Program-made: the position numbers and the translations under genes
In this document: piece after piece, positions 18,046 through 27,018 of the stretch
How positions within the stretch are numbered: position 1 is the first letter of the stretch
Layout: each line of letters opens with the position of its first letter
The notes under the pieces: generated by a model
Told to the model about the DNA's origin: nothing
The model's database searches: none
Seen by the model: the letters and a program-made list of their open reading frames with translations, nothing else
From: JAHEJJ01 sp965212205
Lineage (GTDB): Bacteria > Bacteroidota > Bacteroidia > Flavobacteriales > Flavobacteriaceae
Direction: 5' to 3'
NCBI GenBank assembly: GCA_965212205.1
Contig: CBDBUX010000011.1
Coordinates: 310,001-374,000, forward strand
DNA length: 64,000 bases

Positions 18046-18166
18046 ACATCACACTTTACGGCATGTTTTCACTTCATCGATTAAGAGTCGAAAAAGTCGG
18101 TTGAAATATACTAAATCTGCTCGCTTTGAGTTATAGTATAGATTATAATGTTAGCCCCAATATTCC

Positions 18167-19579
18167 ATGCGAACACTAATTAGTACAATTTGTGCCCTTT
18201 TTGTGGTTATCACAGGTCTTCGGGCACAGAATTCTCCGGACTGCAGAACAGCTATTCCCGTTTGTGCCGATATGCCAATAATGTCTTTGGCCGATGGAAG
18301 TGGTGATATAGATGACTTCGACCCTGATGTGATCAGGGAATCGGGTTGCCTTGAAAAAGGAAGTGTGGCTTCGGCCAATATTGAAAACAATACATCCTGG
18401 TATGTGTTCAGGGCTGGTACCGATGGTCAGATAGGCTTCGACATACAGGCCTTGCCTTCTTCGGGTACAGTTATTACCGCAGAATGGGATTTTGCACTTT
18501 ACGGACCCGATACGGATTGCGCCAGTATCAGCAATGGAACCGCACAACCCATCAGATGTAATTATGAGGTAAACGATACCGATTTTACCGGAGTAGGTGT
18601 AAATCCTGAAAACGGACAGGAAGGGGCTCCTCCACTGACGGCGAATCAGAATACCTATGACGAATGGATCGATGTCCTAGAAGGCGAGATTTACTATTTA
18701 TTAATCAATAATTTCAATACCAATTTCAATGGGGATCCTGAGCCATTTATGCTCACCTTTACAGGACGTTCGGTAGATGAAGATCAAAACACCGCTTTGG
18801 ACTGTACGCTTAGAGATGAATTTCTGGGCCTCGATATTATCGCTTGTGAAGGAGATCCTGATATTACACTGAGTGCGTTAAATTCGCCAGCAGGCCCCGC
18901 TATCTCTAATGTTACCTGGTCTGTTGATACAGATGACGATGGTACTATAGATCAGGTTCTGGCCTCAGGACCTGGAGAAACAACCTATGTGGTTACCAGC
19001 CCGAATTCGGGTCGATACTTTGTCGAGATCCAGACCACTTTAGCCACAGTAATTACCGACGATATTTTGATTACATTTTTCGGTCCGCCAGTCCTGGATC
19101 GAGTAGATGTTATTGAAGATCTTTCCGACAGTAATATAATCGAAGTCATCATGGCGAGCAATGGCAGCTATGAATACGCCATAAATGGTGGCGAGTTCCA
19201 GGACTCTCCTATCTTCGAAAATGTGCCACCCGGAGAAAATACACTAATAATTAACGATACCAATGGATGTGGTATTACGGAGCCAATACCCTTCTTGGTA
19301 GTGGGCTATCCGAAATTCTTTACACCAAATGGAGATGGAATACACGATGCCTGGAATGTTCTGGGGATCGAAACCCTTACAGACCCCACGGTATTTATTT
19401 TTGACCGATATGGTAAGCTTTTAAAACAACTCGATGAAACCACTTTGGGTTGGGACGGGACTTTTAATGGCAGGCCAATGCCTTCATCCGACTATTGGTT
19501 CAGGCTCGAATATGAACGTGATGAAAGCGGTATGTTAGTGGCCAATACCATACGCACCCATTTTACTCTTAAGAGATAA
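18167..19579 (+). CDS. type IX-secreted protein with type B C-terminal sorting domain
   Basis: 470 residues. A signal peptide (residues 1-20, ending LRAQ) is followed by a galactose-binding/pre-peptidase-like domain (SGCLEKGSV...NTSWYVFRAGTDGQIGF, DFALYGPDTDC, YYLLINNF), a PKD/Ig-like stretch (LDCTLRDEFLGLDIIACEGD...) and the CHU_C/gliding-motility-associated C-terminal domain (KFFTPNGDGIHDAWNVLG, FDRYGKLLKQLDE, GWDGTFNGRPMPSSDYWF). It is exported by Sec, then by the type IX system, and attached to or released from the surface. It is a paralogue of the preceding gene and shares almost all motifs, but lacks the middle repeats. Ends at a strong terminator. Confidence 0.85.
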   Translation: MRTLISTICALFVVITGLRAQNSPDCRTAIPVCADMPIMSLADGSGDIDDFDPDVIRESGCLEKGSVASANIENNTSWYVFRAGTDGQIGFDIQALPSSGTVITAEWDFALYGPDTDCASISNGTAQPIRCNYEVNDTDFTGVGVNPENGQEGAPPLTANQNTYDEWIDVLEGEIYYLLINNFNTNFNGDPEPFMLTFTGRSVDEDQNTALDCTLRDEFLGLDIIACEGDPDITLSALNSPAGPAISNVTWSVDTDDDGTIDQVLASGPGETTYVVTSPNSGRYFVEIQTTLATVITDDILITFFGPPVLDRVDVIEDLSDSNIIEVIMASNGSYEYAINGGEFQDSPIFENVPPGENTLIINDTNGCGITEPIPFLVVGYPKFFTPNGDGIHDAWNVLGIETLTDPTVFIFDRYGKLLKQLDETTLGWDGTFNGRPMPSSDYWFRLEYERDESGMLVANTIRTHFTLKR

Positions 19580-19619
19580 AAAAAACCCCCGATGATATTC
19601 GGGGGTTTTGTTTTTTTTT
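19578..19619. terminator. bidirectional intrinsic terminator
   Basis: AAAACCCCCGA (19582-19592) pairs with TCGGGGGTTTT (19599-19609), with T-runs on both strands: TTTTTTTTT after it on the plus strand and the A8 run at 19578-19585 read from the minus strand. It serves two convergent genes. Confidence 0.88.
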
Positions 19620-19628
19620 ACTCCACGT

Positions 19629-21131
19629 CTAGAAGTTGATCGTATACGACATTACGTAATTGTTTCTGATCTGGTTTATCAGAGCACTTGCTGTAACACC
19701 GGTGTCGAAAAGCTGTTGGGTTACATCCTGTTCGGTTCGGCTATAGGCAAAGTCTAGTCGGCTCGCTCCGAAATTAATTCCAAATCCTCCTGAGAAGCCC
19801 TGGAGATCACCAATGGTGAAACCATCGAGATACGGGCTGCCTTCGTAACGATATCCTGCACGCAGGCTAACATTTTCGAGGCGGTATTCGCCTCCAAGCC
19901 TGAAGGTATCGATCCCACCTAATTCTGAAGCTATCTGAGTATTTACCGTACTGAAACTAGGATCGCCCGTTGGCCTCAATTGAGCCTTAGACATGTCCTG
20001 GTAACTATAATCGAAACTGATCAGACCATTTTTGCCAAATACGATAGCAGCACTACCCGTAAATTTAGAAGGGGTTTTAACCTGGTATCGTTCAAAGACA
20101 TTGATGATGTTAAAATTGATAAATCCTATATCGTCATCGGCGAGATTTGAGTTGATACGCTGAGAAAGATCATCCCTGAGGTCGTACCATATGGGCGACT
20201 GATAACTTGCCCCCAACCTAAAATTATTATTGAGCTTGGCGATAGCACCTAGGTTAAACGAAAATGCATATCCGTTGGTACGCAAGAGATTATCAAAATT
20301 TACAAACTGCAAGGGAGAACCGGCATCATATCCGGTTTCATCGAATCGACTGAATTTTTCAAAATATATATTATTGAAATTCATCGATCCACCAATATAT
20401 AATACCTCTTCGTACTGGCTGGCCAAATTAACAGTGAACTTGCTGTTATATCCCCTGGTACTCTGATAGTAGTCCTGAACCACATTGGTGTAATCGGCGT
20501 TGGAGACGTAGGCAGTACCGTCTGGGTCGGTATCATCAACCGGATCGATTATTCCTCCGAAATAACCCAGGAATGCCTGCTGGGGCCCATAACCTAAAGA
20601 CGAACCTATCCTCAGATAAGCATCCTCTATTAATTCGTTATCCCTGATCAATAAGGAACCAAAGGGCACGCCCTCCGCAAAATTAAGGAAGTAATTATCG
20701 ATTCCGGTAAAATTTGTTCCGGAGGCAAAAAATTCATCATCAAAATTGTTGGCCAGATCATAGTTAAAGGCCAGAGATATCTTCTTCCAGGGTTTCTGGG
20801 GATTCTTCCAGACAAATACTCCACCGATCTGGTTAAACTTCCAGGAAGTGATATTGGAGTTTCGGAAAGTGCCGAAATAAGAGGTTTCGTTATTCCGATT
20901 ATAGGCTGCCCCTGTCATAGTGAAGAGGCTGTTTTTAAAGACCGCACTGGCCGCAGGGTTGACATTGATTGCCGACATATCACCACCAAGAGCGCCGAAA
21001 GCACCGCCCATGGCCTGATATCGGGCTGTACCCAATAGGTCTTCTGAACTATATCTCAATACATCTTCAATATTCTGGGCGCTGGTCACAGCACAAATGA
21101 AGATCATGATGAAAGTAAATATCCTTTTCAT
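19629..21131 (-). CDS. OmpP1/FadL-family outer-membrane protein (often annotated hemin receptor)
   Basis: 500 residues from ATG 21131, which gives a clean signal peptide (MKRIFTFIMIFICAVTSA before QNIED). The frame stays open upstream, but the extra 71 codons are low-complexity and antisense to the neighbouring repeats. The mature N-terminus SSEDLLGTARYQAMGGAFGA and GGDMSAINVNPAA is the hallmark of the Bacteroidota OmpP1/FadL/TodX group, which form 14-strand barrels for hydrophobic compounds. The final residues (NYVMSYTINF) form an aromatic-ending beta-strand. The substrate is unknown, and the label hemin receptor is by analogy only. Confidence 0.85.
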   Translation of the reverse strand: MKRIFTFIMIFICAVTSAQNIEDVLRYSSEDLLGTARYQAMGGAFGALGGDMSAINVNPAASAVFKNSLFTMTGAAYNRNNETSYFGTFRNSNITSWKFNQIGGVFVWKNPQKPWKKISLAFNYDLANNFDDEFFASGTNFTGIDNYFLNFAEGVPFGSLLIRDNELIEDAYLRIGSSLGYGPQQAFLGYFGGIIDPVDDTDPDGTAYVSNADYTNVVQDYYQSTRGYNSKFTVNLASQYEEVLYIGGSMNFNNIYFEKFSRFDETGYDAGSPLQFVNFDNLLRTNGYAFSFNLGAIAKLNNNFRLGASYQSPIWYDLRDDLSQRINSNLADDDIGFINFNIINVFERYQVKTPSKFTGSAAIVFGKNGLISFDYSYQDMSKAQLRPTGDPSFSTVNTQIASELGGIDTFRLGGEYRLENVSLRAGYRYEGSPYLDGFTIGDLQGFSGGFGINFGASRLDFAYSRTEQDVTQQLFDTGVTASALINQIRNNYVMSYTINF

Positions 21132-21162
21132 TTCTAAGTATTTTTTAAGTCTGTTGATGCTA

Positions 21163-22519
21163 TTATTGTCTGCCTCGACCACCACCTGATCTGCCACCAC
21201 CTGATCGGCCTCCACTTGATCGGCCGCCACCAGATCTGAATGAACCTCCGGAAGATCTGAATGAACCTCCTGAGCTTCTAAACGAACCGCCCGAACTTCT
21301 GGATCCTCTGCTGGAACTTCTAAAGCCCGAACTTCTCGGAGCACTCCTGCCCGAACTTCTGTATCCGGAACTACGGCTTCCTGAACTTCTTGGACTATAG
21401 GTACGGGTAGAGCCCCTGTAGCCTGAACTTCGGCCAGAAGGTGAAACCCGACGACCTTGAATATGTAGATCTGCGAGGTGAATTGGTCCGGTAAGATCCC
21501 TGACCTGATCTGGAGGCAGTACTACTACCCCTTCTATATGTTCCGGAGCGTTGCGTATTTCCTCTGTAGGATCGATTACCACTGTTATAGCGTGGTTGGG
21601 TACGCGTACTCCTACTGGAACGATAAGCCCTATTGCGTTGAATTCCGTCTGCACTTACACGATTACTTCTTGCTGAAGTGCCAGATCGGTAAGAACTTCT
21701 GGCTGCTGTAGCCCTACCGTTATTGATATTAGACCGCCCACTGTTTGTTCTGGTGCGTGTATTACTACGTGTACCGCTATAGGAACCCTGGTTAGACCTG
21801 CCCCTGGCATTGTGATGTGCAATAGCACCCGAACCTGTTCCGTAATATCCTCTCCTGCTTCGATTGTAACCGTAGCGTCCATAATAACCATAGCCATAAC
21901 CGTAACCTGGGTAATACCCACCCCAATAAGGAGGATAATAACCACCCCAGCCCCAGCCTGGATAGCCCCAGCCATAACCGGGATAACCCCAGCCCCAGCC
22001 TGGATAGCCCCAGCCATAACCAGGATAACCCCAGCCCCAGCCCCAGCCGAAGCCGATGCCTATACTGAATCCGCCGCCCCAGCCATAGCCGCAGCAACCG
22101 CCGCCACCGCCGTAGACATTAACATTAACATTGGAGGCGTTTTCTCCCCAACCGCCGTAACCTGCATAGTCGTTCGCGCTATTATCAAAATAATTTCCTT
22201 CTTCGGCCACTTGAAGACTGTCTTGTGGGGTACCGCTGTATTCGTCTACATCGGTGAAGACCTCACCATCCATATACTGGTCGATCTGATCGGCCTTTTG
22301 ACTAAAATAATCGTCATAAATTCCGTCATCTGTTTTTGTGCTTTGTTTCTTCTGCTGTGGTTTGGTATATACCGTAGTGCGTTGTGGCTCTTCCGAATAA
22401 ATACCATCATCATCATAATACGAAGCTTGCTGATATGATCCACAAGAGGCCAATAGAAAAAACGTCCCTATTAGCAGGGATAGCGAATGAATTTTAGGCT
22501 GGGGTAAAGAATACGTCAT
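21163..22519 (-). pseudogene. Gly/Tyr/Trp-rich lipoprotein with Ser/Arg/Gly tail, one-base frameshift near 21444-21446
   Basis: The protein starts at 22519 with a lipoprotein signal (LLIGTFFLLASC). An acidic Tyr/Asp region follows (about 30-125), then a Gly/Tyr/Trp-rich block (about 135-225, made of repeated WGYPGYG units) and a Ser/Arg-rich tail. In its first frame it ends after 374 residues in an unlike tail (FTFWPKF...). One frame over, the Ser/Arg/Gly pattern goes on down to 21163 (GRSSGYRG, SFRSSGGSFRSSGG, GGRSGGGRG). Dropping one T of the TTT at 21444-21446 (minus strand) joins the two as ...SRSSGSPSGRSSGYRG..., about 451 residues. Long, repetitive envelope lipoproteins of this kind are known in flavobacteria without assigned function. 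Confidence 0.65.
21955..22038 (-). repeat. 42-bp tandem repeat coding for Gly/Tyr/Trp units
   Basis: Two copies of a 42-base unit (21955-21996 and 21997-22038) differ at one position by eye and are followed by a partial copy. Each codes for a 14-residue Trp-Gly-Tyr-Pro-Gly module of the lipoprotein. Such repeats can change copy number by slippage. Confidence 0.75.
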
Positions 22520-22616
22520 CGCTTTAAGTTTATATTGTTGAACATTCTAAAATTAGTTAGCTTTACCGAACTATTTTTGTTAACGATATCACAACATTTG
22601 TGCCAAACTGCCATTG

Positions 22617-24092
22617 ATGGGAAAAAAATTAACCAAGAGAGCGGAAGACTATTCTAAATGGTATAACGAACTGGTAATTAAAGCGGACCTGGCTGAAAAC
22701 TCGGGTGTTCGCGGCTGTATGGTGATCAAACCTTATGGATTTGCCATCTGGGAAAAAATGCAGGCCGGACTTGATAATATGTTCAAGGAAACGGGGCATC
22801 AAAATGCTTATTTTCCACTCTTTATTCCGAAGTCTTACCTCAGTAAAGAGGCCAGTCATGTGGAAGGATTTGCCAAAGAATGTGCAGTAGTCACGCATTA
22901 TCGATTGAAAAACGCAGAGGATGGTAGTGGGATCATAGTAGATGAAGATGCCAAACTGGAAGAGGAACTAATCGTAAGACCCACCTCAGAGACCATAATT
23001 TGGGATACCTACAGAAGGTGGATACAATCGTATAGAGACCTGCCGCTGCTTATCAATCAATGGGCGAATGTGGTGCGTTGGGAGATGCGAACCAGGTTGT
23101 TTTTAAGAACTGCTGAATTCTTATGGCAGGAAGGCCATACCGCTCATGCCACAAGGCAAGAAGCCATTGATGAGGCAGAACTTATCTTAAAGATCTATGC
23201 AGATTTTGCTGAGGAATTCATGGCTGTACCCGTAGTAAAGGGGACTAAATCGGAAAGTGAACGATTTGCAGGGGCGGTGGAGACCTATTGTATTGAAGCC
23301 TTAATGCAAGACGGGAAGGCGCTCCAGGCTGGGACATCGCATTTTCTGGGTCAGAATTTTGCCAAGGCCTTCGATGTAAAATTTGCTAATAAAGAAGGGG
23401 TACAGGAGCATGTTTGGGCCACTTCATGGGGTGTGTCGACCCGGTTAATGGGTGCACTAATCATGACCCATAGCGATGATAATGGGCTGGTACTACCGCC
23501 AAAATTGGCCCCCATACAGGTGGTAATAATACCCATATATAAAGGTATGGAGCAACTGGAGGTTATTTCGGAGCGGGTGGCACCATTGATCAAATCATTA
23601 AAAGAAAAAGGAGTCAGCGTTAAATATGACGACCGGGATACTCATAAACCGGGATATAAGTTTAATGAATACGAATTAAAAGGGGTACCACTAAGGATAG
23701 CCATCGGTCAGCGCGACCTGGAGAATGGCACAGTTGAACTGGCCAGGCGCGACACGCTGGAAAAGCAAACCATCCCTGCTGAGAATGCAGAGAGTGAAGT
23801 GATACAGCTGCTTGGGGAGATTCAAACCCGACTTTTTCAAAAAGCTAATGACTACCGCACGGCACTTACTACCGAGGTGGATACCTATGATGAATTTAAG
23901 AAAGTGATAGAGCAGAAGGGCGGTTTTATCTCTGCACATTGGGACGGGACCTCGGCTACCGAGGAAAAGATCAAAGATGAGACCAAGGCCACAATACGTT
24001 GTATTCCTATAGATGATGAAAAGAAGGAGGGTAAATGTATGGTTACTGGAGCACCTTCCCGGCAGAGAGTGCTATTTGCCAGGGCATACTAG
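22617..24092 (+). CDS. proS: proline--tRNA ligase (short, type 3-like)
   Basis: A class II aminoacyl-tRNA synthetase of 491 residues that charges tRNA-Pro. The ATG at 22617 is preferred over the TTG one codon earlier. Motif 2 is VVRWEMRTRLFLRTAEFLWQEGHTAHA and motif 3 is in TSWGVSTRLMGALIMTHSDDNGLVLPP. There is no editing insertion between them, and the anticodon-binding domain and Zn-binding-like C-terminus (KCMVTGAPSRQRVLFARAY) follow. This is the eukaryote/archaeal-type ProRS found in many Bacteroidota rather than the long bacterial form. Confidence 0.96.
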   Translation: MGKKLTKRAEDYSKWYNELVIKADLAENSGVRGCMVIKPYGFAIWEKMQAGLDNMFKETGHQNAYFPLFIPKSYLSKEASHVEGFAKECAVVTHYRLKNAEDGSGIIVDEDAKLEEELIVRPTSETIIWDTYRRWIQSYRDLPLLINQWANVVRWEMRTRLFLRTAEFLWQEGHTAHATRQEAIDEAELILKIYADFAEEFMAVPVVKGTKSESERFAGAVETYCIEALMQDGKALQAGTSHFLGQNFAKAFDVKFANKEGVQEHVWATSWGVSTRLMGALIMTHSDDNGLVLPPKLAPIQVVIIPIYKGMEQLEVISERVAPLIKSLKEKGVSVKYDDRDTHKPGYKFNEYELKGVPLRIAIGQRDLENGTVELARRDTLEKQTIPAENAESEVIQLLGEIQTRLFQKANDYRTALTTEVDTYDEFKKVIEQKGGFISAHWDGTSATEEKIKDETKATIRCIPIDDEKKEGKCMVTGAPSRQRVLFARAY

Positions 24093-24119
24093 CGGTATTC
24101 AAAAAAAGGAATGCGGTAG

Positions 24120-24149
24120 TTGTCATAGTAAAAAATAATTGTATTTTTG
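24120..24149 (+). promoter_or_regulatory. Bacteroidota-type promoter of the tRNA-Glu genes
   Basis: TTG at 24120-24122, a 19-base spacer and TATTTTTG at 24142-24149 fit the consensus exactly. Transcription would begin about 90 bases before the first tRNA-Glu and could run through both tRNAs into rpsT. Confidence 0.65.
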
Positions 24150-24248
24150 CACCTGCCTTTGGGGCACCTATGTTCAATTGATAATGGATAACGGATAATT
24201 TAAAGTTGCATTTCATCAACTCTATCATTGTCCATTAAAAATTAAAAT

Positions 24249-24320
24249 GGCCCGTTCGTCTAGGGGTTAGGACGCCAGGTTTTCATCCTGGTAACAGGGG
24301 TTCGATTCCCCTACGGGCTA
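24249..24320 (+). tRNA. tRNA-Glu (anticodon TTC), copy 1
   Basis: A 72-base cloverleaf. Acceptor arms GGCCCGT and ACGGGCT pair with a G1-U72 wobble, with discriminator A. The anticodon stem CCAGG/CCTGG encloses the loop TTTTCAT, giving anticodon TTC. The T arm is AGGGG-TTCGATT-CCCCT. No CCA is encoded. Confidence 0.95.
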
Positions 24321-24408
24321 CACTAAAACAAAGTTGAAGATCGGAAGTTGAAAATTTCAAGTGTTTCAGAATAACTTTTCACTTTCACCTTTTAACTTAT
24401 AATTATTA

Positions 24409-24480
24409 GGCCCGTTCGTCTAGGGGTTAGGACGCCAGGTTTTCATCCTGGTAACAGGGGTTCGATTCCCCTACGGGCTA
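24409..24480 (+). tRNA. tRNA-Glu (anticodon TTC), copy 2
   Basis: Identical over all 72 bases to the copy 88 bases upstream, with the same TTC anticodon and G1-U72 pair. The two genes form a tandem pair ahead of rpsT. Confidence 0.95.
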
Positions 24481-24528
24481 CTGGAAGTTTCAGGCGGCAA
24501 GGGCCCGCTAAATTATTAAAAGAAAAAT

Positions 24529-24780
24529 ATGGCAAATCATAAGTCTGCTTTAAAGAGAATCAGAAGGAACGAAGTGGTACGTTTACGTAACAGGTATCAG
24601 CATAAGACAACCCGTAATGCGATTAAGAAATTGCGTGGTGAAACGGATAAAAAGAAAGCGGAAGCCCTTTTACCCGATGTGGTCAGTATGATCGACAAGC
24701 TTGCCAAACGCAACATTATTCATGCGAATAAGGCAGCGAATCTTAAGAGTAAGCTCATGAAGCAGGTGGCTGCTTTGTAA
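24529..24780 (+). CDS. rpsT: 30S ribosomal protein S20
   Basis: An 83-residue, very basic ribosomal protein that binds 16S rRNA in the small subunit. It begins MANHKSALKRIRRNEVVRLRN, the standard S20 start, and holds the KNIIHANKAANLKSKL-like C-terminal helix (RNIIHANKAANLKSKLMKQV). It follows the tRNA-Glu pair by 48 bases and ends at a strong terminator. Confidence 0.97.
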   Translation: MANHKSALKRIRRNEVVRLRNRYQHKTTRNAIKKLRGETDKKKAEALLPDVVSMIDKLAKRNIIHANKAANLKSKLMKQVAAL

Positions 24781-24802
24781 AGATACCCACCCATAAAAAA
24801 TG

Positions 24803-24831
24803 AACCCTGGCCATTACGCCAGGGTTTTTTT
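24803..24831. terminator. intrinsic terminator after rpsT (probably bidirectional)
   Basis: AACCCTGGC (24803-24811) pairs with GCCAGGGTT (24818-24826), followed by T7. On the minus strand the stem is followed by TCATTTTTT, so it may also end the convergent gene cluster. Confidence 0.85.
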
Positions 24832-25432
24832 ATTCATAAATCCTTATGATTTCCCCGGTGCCCATACCCTCAACACTTCTTATATATCCTCTCAGCATTT
24901 TATCCATGGGAATCGGGTGGTGACCCGGAAAATATTCCTGATACTTATCCACGGCATCTTCCACCAGGCCTGAGGCCACAACATTAACTCTCAAAGGTTG
25001 ATTCAAATCGAGTACTACTGCTTGTACAAAACTGTGGAGACCGCCATTAACCATTGCAGCACTTGTGGTCATGGGTACCGGATCATCGGCCAGAATTCCC
25101 GAGGTCAGCGTAATTGAACCGCCATCATTTATATAATCCTTACCGATTCTGACCAGGTTTACCTGTCCCATGAGCTTACTTCGGAGACCAATGTGAAAAT
25201 CATCTTCAGTAAGTTCGTCGAATTTCGCCCATTTCGCTTCCCCGGCCGCACAAATGATCGCATCTAACCGGCCTGCACGGCTAAACAATGCTTCGATACT
25301 GGCAACCTGGGAGATATCAACGGTGAAATCCCCACTGTTGCGTCCTGCGATCAATACCTCATGGTTTTTACCGAAATGCTCTGCCAGTCTTTTGCCAATA
25401 GTACCACCACCACCAATTATGAGTATCCGCAT
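24830..25432 (-). CDS. short-chain dehydrogenase/reductase-like protein lacking the catalytic Tyr-Lys pair
   Basis: A Rossmann-fold protein of 200 residues with the dinucleotide motif GGGGTIGKRLAEHFG at the N-terminus and an AAGEAKW segment matching the SDR NAG region. The Ser region is GSITLTSGIL. Where SDR enzymes have Tyr-x-x-x-Lys, this one reads SAAMVNGGLHSF, with no Tyr or Lys. A subgroup of small SDR proteins shares this loss, so it may not be a normal oxidoreductase. The gene is 7 bases from the membrane-protein gene upstream on the same strand. Confidence 0.8.
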   Translation of the reverse strand: MRILIIGGGGTIGKRLAEHFGKNHEVLIAGRNSGDFTVDISQVASIEALFSRAGRLDAIICAAGEAKWAKFDELTEDDFHIGLRSKLMGQVNLVRIGKDYINDGGSITLTSGILADDPVPMTTSAAMVNGGLHSFVQAVVLDLNQPLRVNVVASGLVEDAVDKYQEYFPGHHPIPMDKMLRGYIRSVEGMGTGEIIRIYE

Positions 25433-25439
25433 ATAATTC

Positions 25440-26129
25440 TTAGTTTATTAATTTTCGTCTCATCTTTATAAAACCTACGATGAAACAACCATACATGATC
25501 AGGATCAGCAGCAGATGAATCCTCCTGATAATCTGATAGTCTTCGCCCGCAACTATATTGAAATGCCCAAGGATAATTATAGGCAAATAGCCCGTTAAAA
25601 ATATCAGGATGCCAATACTAAGCCAGGAAAGCAGATTACCGGAGACAAACCAACTACCGTTTGCGGATCTGTAATACAAAAAATAAAGTATGATGGAAAC
25701 CATGAGCACGGTGGCACCCGTAAAATAGGTGATCATCTGGAACTGAGTTCGGAAATCGGAGGTAAACAAGTTTATCACCGAAGCAATAATGACAAGAATA
25801 CCTGCCAACTTTATAAAATTCCGGTAGTCTTTCCTGTCGATACTTGTCCAGTAAACAAATAGAAAATAGAGAAAGAAGATTATATCATAAATGTTGTAGA
25901 TCAACCAATTATTGTATTCCAAAACATCGCTAAGTACGAAATCGTACTCGTCGTTCCATTTAATGATATTCCCAAGTAACTCCGTAAGAAAGGTATACAT
26001 GAGTAAAATGGGAAAATATTTAAATATACTGTCGAAATACCTGGGGTACCTCCAAAGCGCCACCACTACCGTGATGGCATAGACCGGCAGATAAGAATAT
26101 TCTAATATATAATCAACGAGCTCAAGCAA
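25440..26129 (-). CDS. polytopic membrane protein of unknown function
   Basis: 229 residues with about seven hydrophobic helices (clear segments near residues 14-28, 40-58, 80-97, 108-124, 135-152, 165-187 and 205-222), a conserved-looking acidic patch (KWNDEYDF) and a basic C-terminus (MRRKLIN). No family is recognised. It sits between a lipoprotein gene (15 bases upstream) and the SDR-like gene in one minus-strand run. Confidence 0.6.
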   Translation of the reverse strand: MLELVDYILEYSYLPVYAITVVVALWRYPRYFDSIFKYFPILLMYTFLTELLGNIIKWNDEYDFVLSDVLEYNNWLIYNIYDIIFFLYFLFVYWTSIDRKDYRNFIKLAGILVIIASVINLFTSDFRTQFQMITYFTGATVLMVSIILYFLYYRSANGSWFVSGNLLSWLSIGILIFLTGYLPIIILGHFNIVAGEDYQIIRRIHLLLILIMYGCFIVGFIKMRRKLIN

Positions 26130-26144
26130 AGTGATGGATTAATT

Positions 26145-26837
26145 CTATTGATATGGAGGAGGGGCGGCACCACCATGATTAAGAACCAGACTTCCATTCG
26201 AATAAGTTGAAGCAGCTGTCGGGGCTGGGCTTCCTGCTATAAACCCTGCATAGGCCTTAGTGTTGTTTCCAACCCTTATACCGACACCATCAGGACCGAA
26301 TATCTCCATCTGCCCGTTGAGTAATACAGCTCTTTTCTTGCCTCCTTCACCGCCTTCTTCTGTGTAAAAACCGAACTCTTCTCCATTTTCTTGGAGTGTA
26401 GGCTGAATGAAAAATGAATTCTGACGTGGATGAACAACTTCAGATCCATCGGGAAAGGTACCCTTATCCGGATAGTTTGAATAGTAAAATCGTAGGGTGG
26501 AGATTTCCACTCCGGCTTTTGCAGCCTCCTGTTCTATGTATTCCAGGTACTGCTTAATGGTCTTATAGTCATAATAGGTATATCGCGCAACATCAAATTT
26601 GCTGGTATCTCTCTGACTCATATTTACCGAATCCTCATACTTCTGAATCAGTGGAACTCTTCGCTCGGTGTAGTTCTTATACATTCCCTGGGCTTCTTCA
26701 ATGCTGATGATCTGCCTGGGAGGATCTACTTCTGCCTGTTTGGTGTTGTTTGCCTCTGTGGTTCGCTCACCACAGGACTGAAATATCAGGGCGGCAGAGA
26801 ACAAGAATAAGAAAATGACTTTTTTTGATTTTTTCAT
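26145..26837 (-). CDS. lipoprotein of unknown function
   Basis: 230 residues with a lipoprotein signal (FSAALIFQSC, Cys at about 22). The mature part has a helical N-terminal region (ISIEEAQGMYKNYTERRVPLIQKYEDS) and a beta-rich C-terminal half with a Gly/Ala/Pro-rich end. No known domain is seen. It starts 15 bases before, and is likely co-transcribed with, the membrane protein downstream. Confidence 0.6.
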   Translation of the reverse strand: MKKSKKVIFLFLFSAALIFQSCGERTTEANNTKQAEVDPPRQIISIEEAQGMYKNYTERRVPLIQKYEDSVNMSQRDTSKFDVARYTYYDYKTIKQYLEYIEQEAAKAGVEISTLRFYYSNYPDKGTFPDGSEVVHPRQNSFFIQPTLQENGEEFGFYTEEGGEGGKKRAVLLNGQMEIFGPDGVGIRVGNNTKAYAGFIAGSPAPTAASTYSNGSLVLNHGGAAPPPYQ

Positions 26838-26952
26838 GATAAGTTCTTTTTAAAGATTTAATTCTTATTTAGTGAGAAGAGCGGACTGGTTTTTCTCCTT
26901 TAAATGTAGTACATATTCTAATATTAGAATAATCCACACCTTACATCGGGCA

Positions 26953-26988
26953 CAAAAAAAGAATCCCGGCATGGTTAAATGCCGGGAT
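26953..26988 (-). terminator. intrinsic terminator after rho
   Basis: A perfect 10-bp stem, ATCCCGGCAT and ATGCCGGGAT (26963-26972 and 26979-26988). Read on the minus strand it is followed by TC and T7. Confidence 0.88.
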
Positions 26989-27018
26989 CATAATAATGTT
27001 ACGAGAATTTAAACCATT

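Noticed and set aside
21132..21344. N-terminal extension of the OmpP1-like protein
   Set aside because: The extra 71 codons are low-complexity and overlap the lipoprotein tail; ATG 21131 gives a proper signal peptide.
21955..22038. CRISPR-like repeats
   Set aside because: The 42-base copies are directly adjacent without spacers and code for protein repeats.
21812..22438. A 208-codon plus-strand gene rich in Ile/Thr/Ala/Pro
   Set aside because: It is the antisense reading of the repetitive Gly/Tyr/Trp block of the lipoprotein; composition follows from the repeat.
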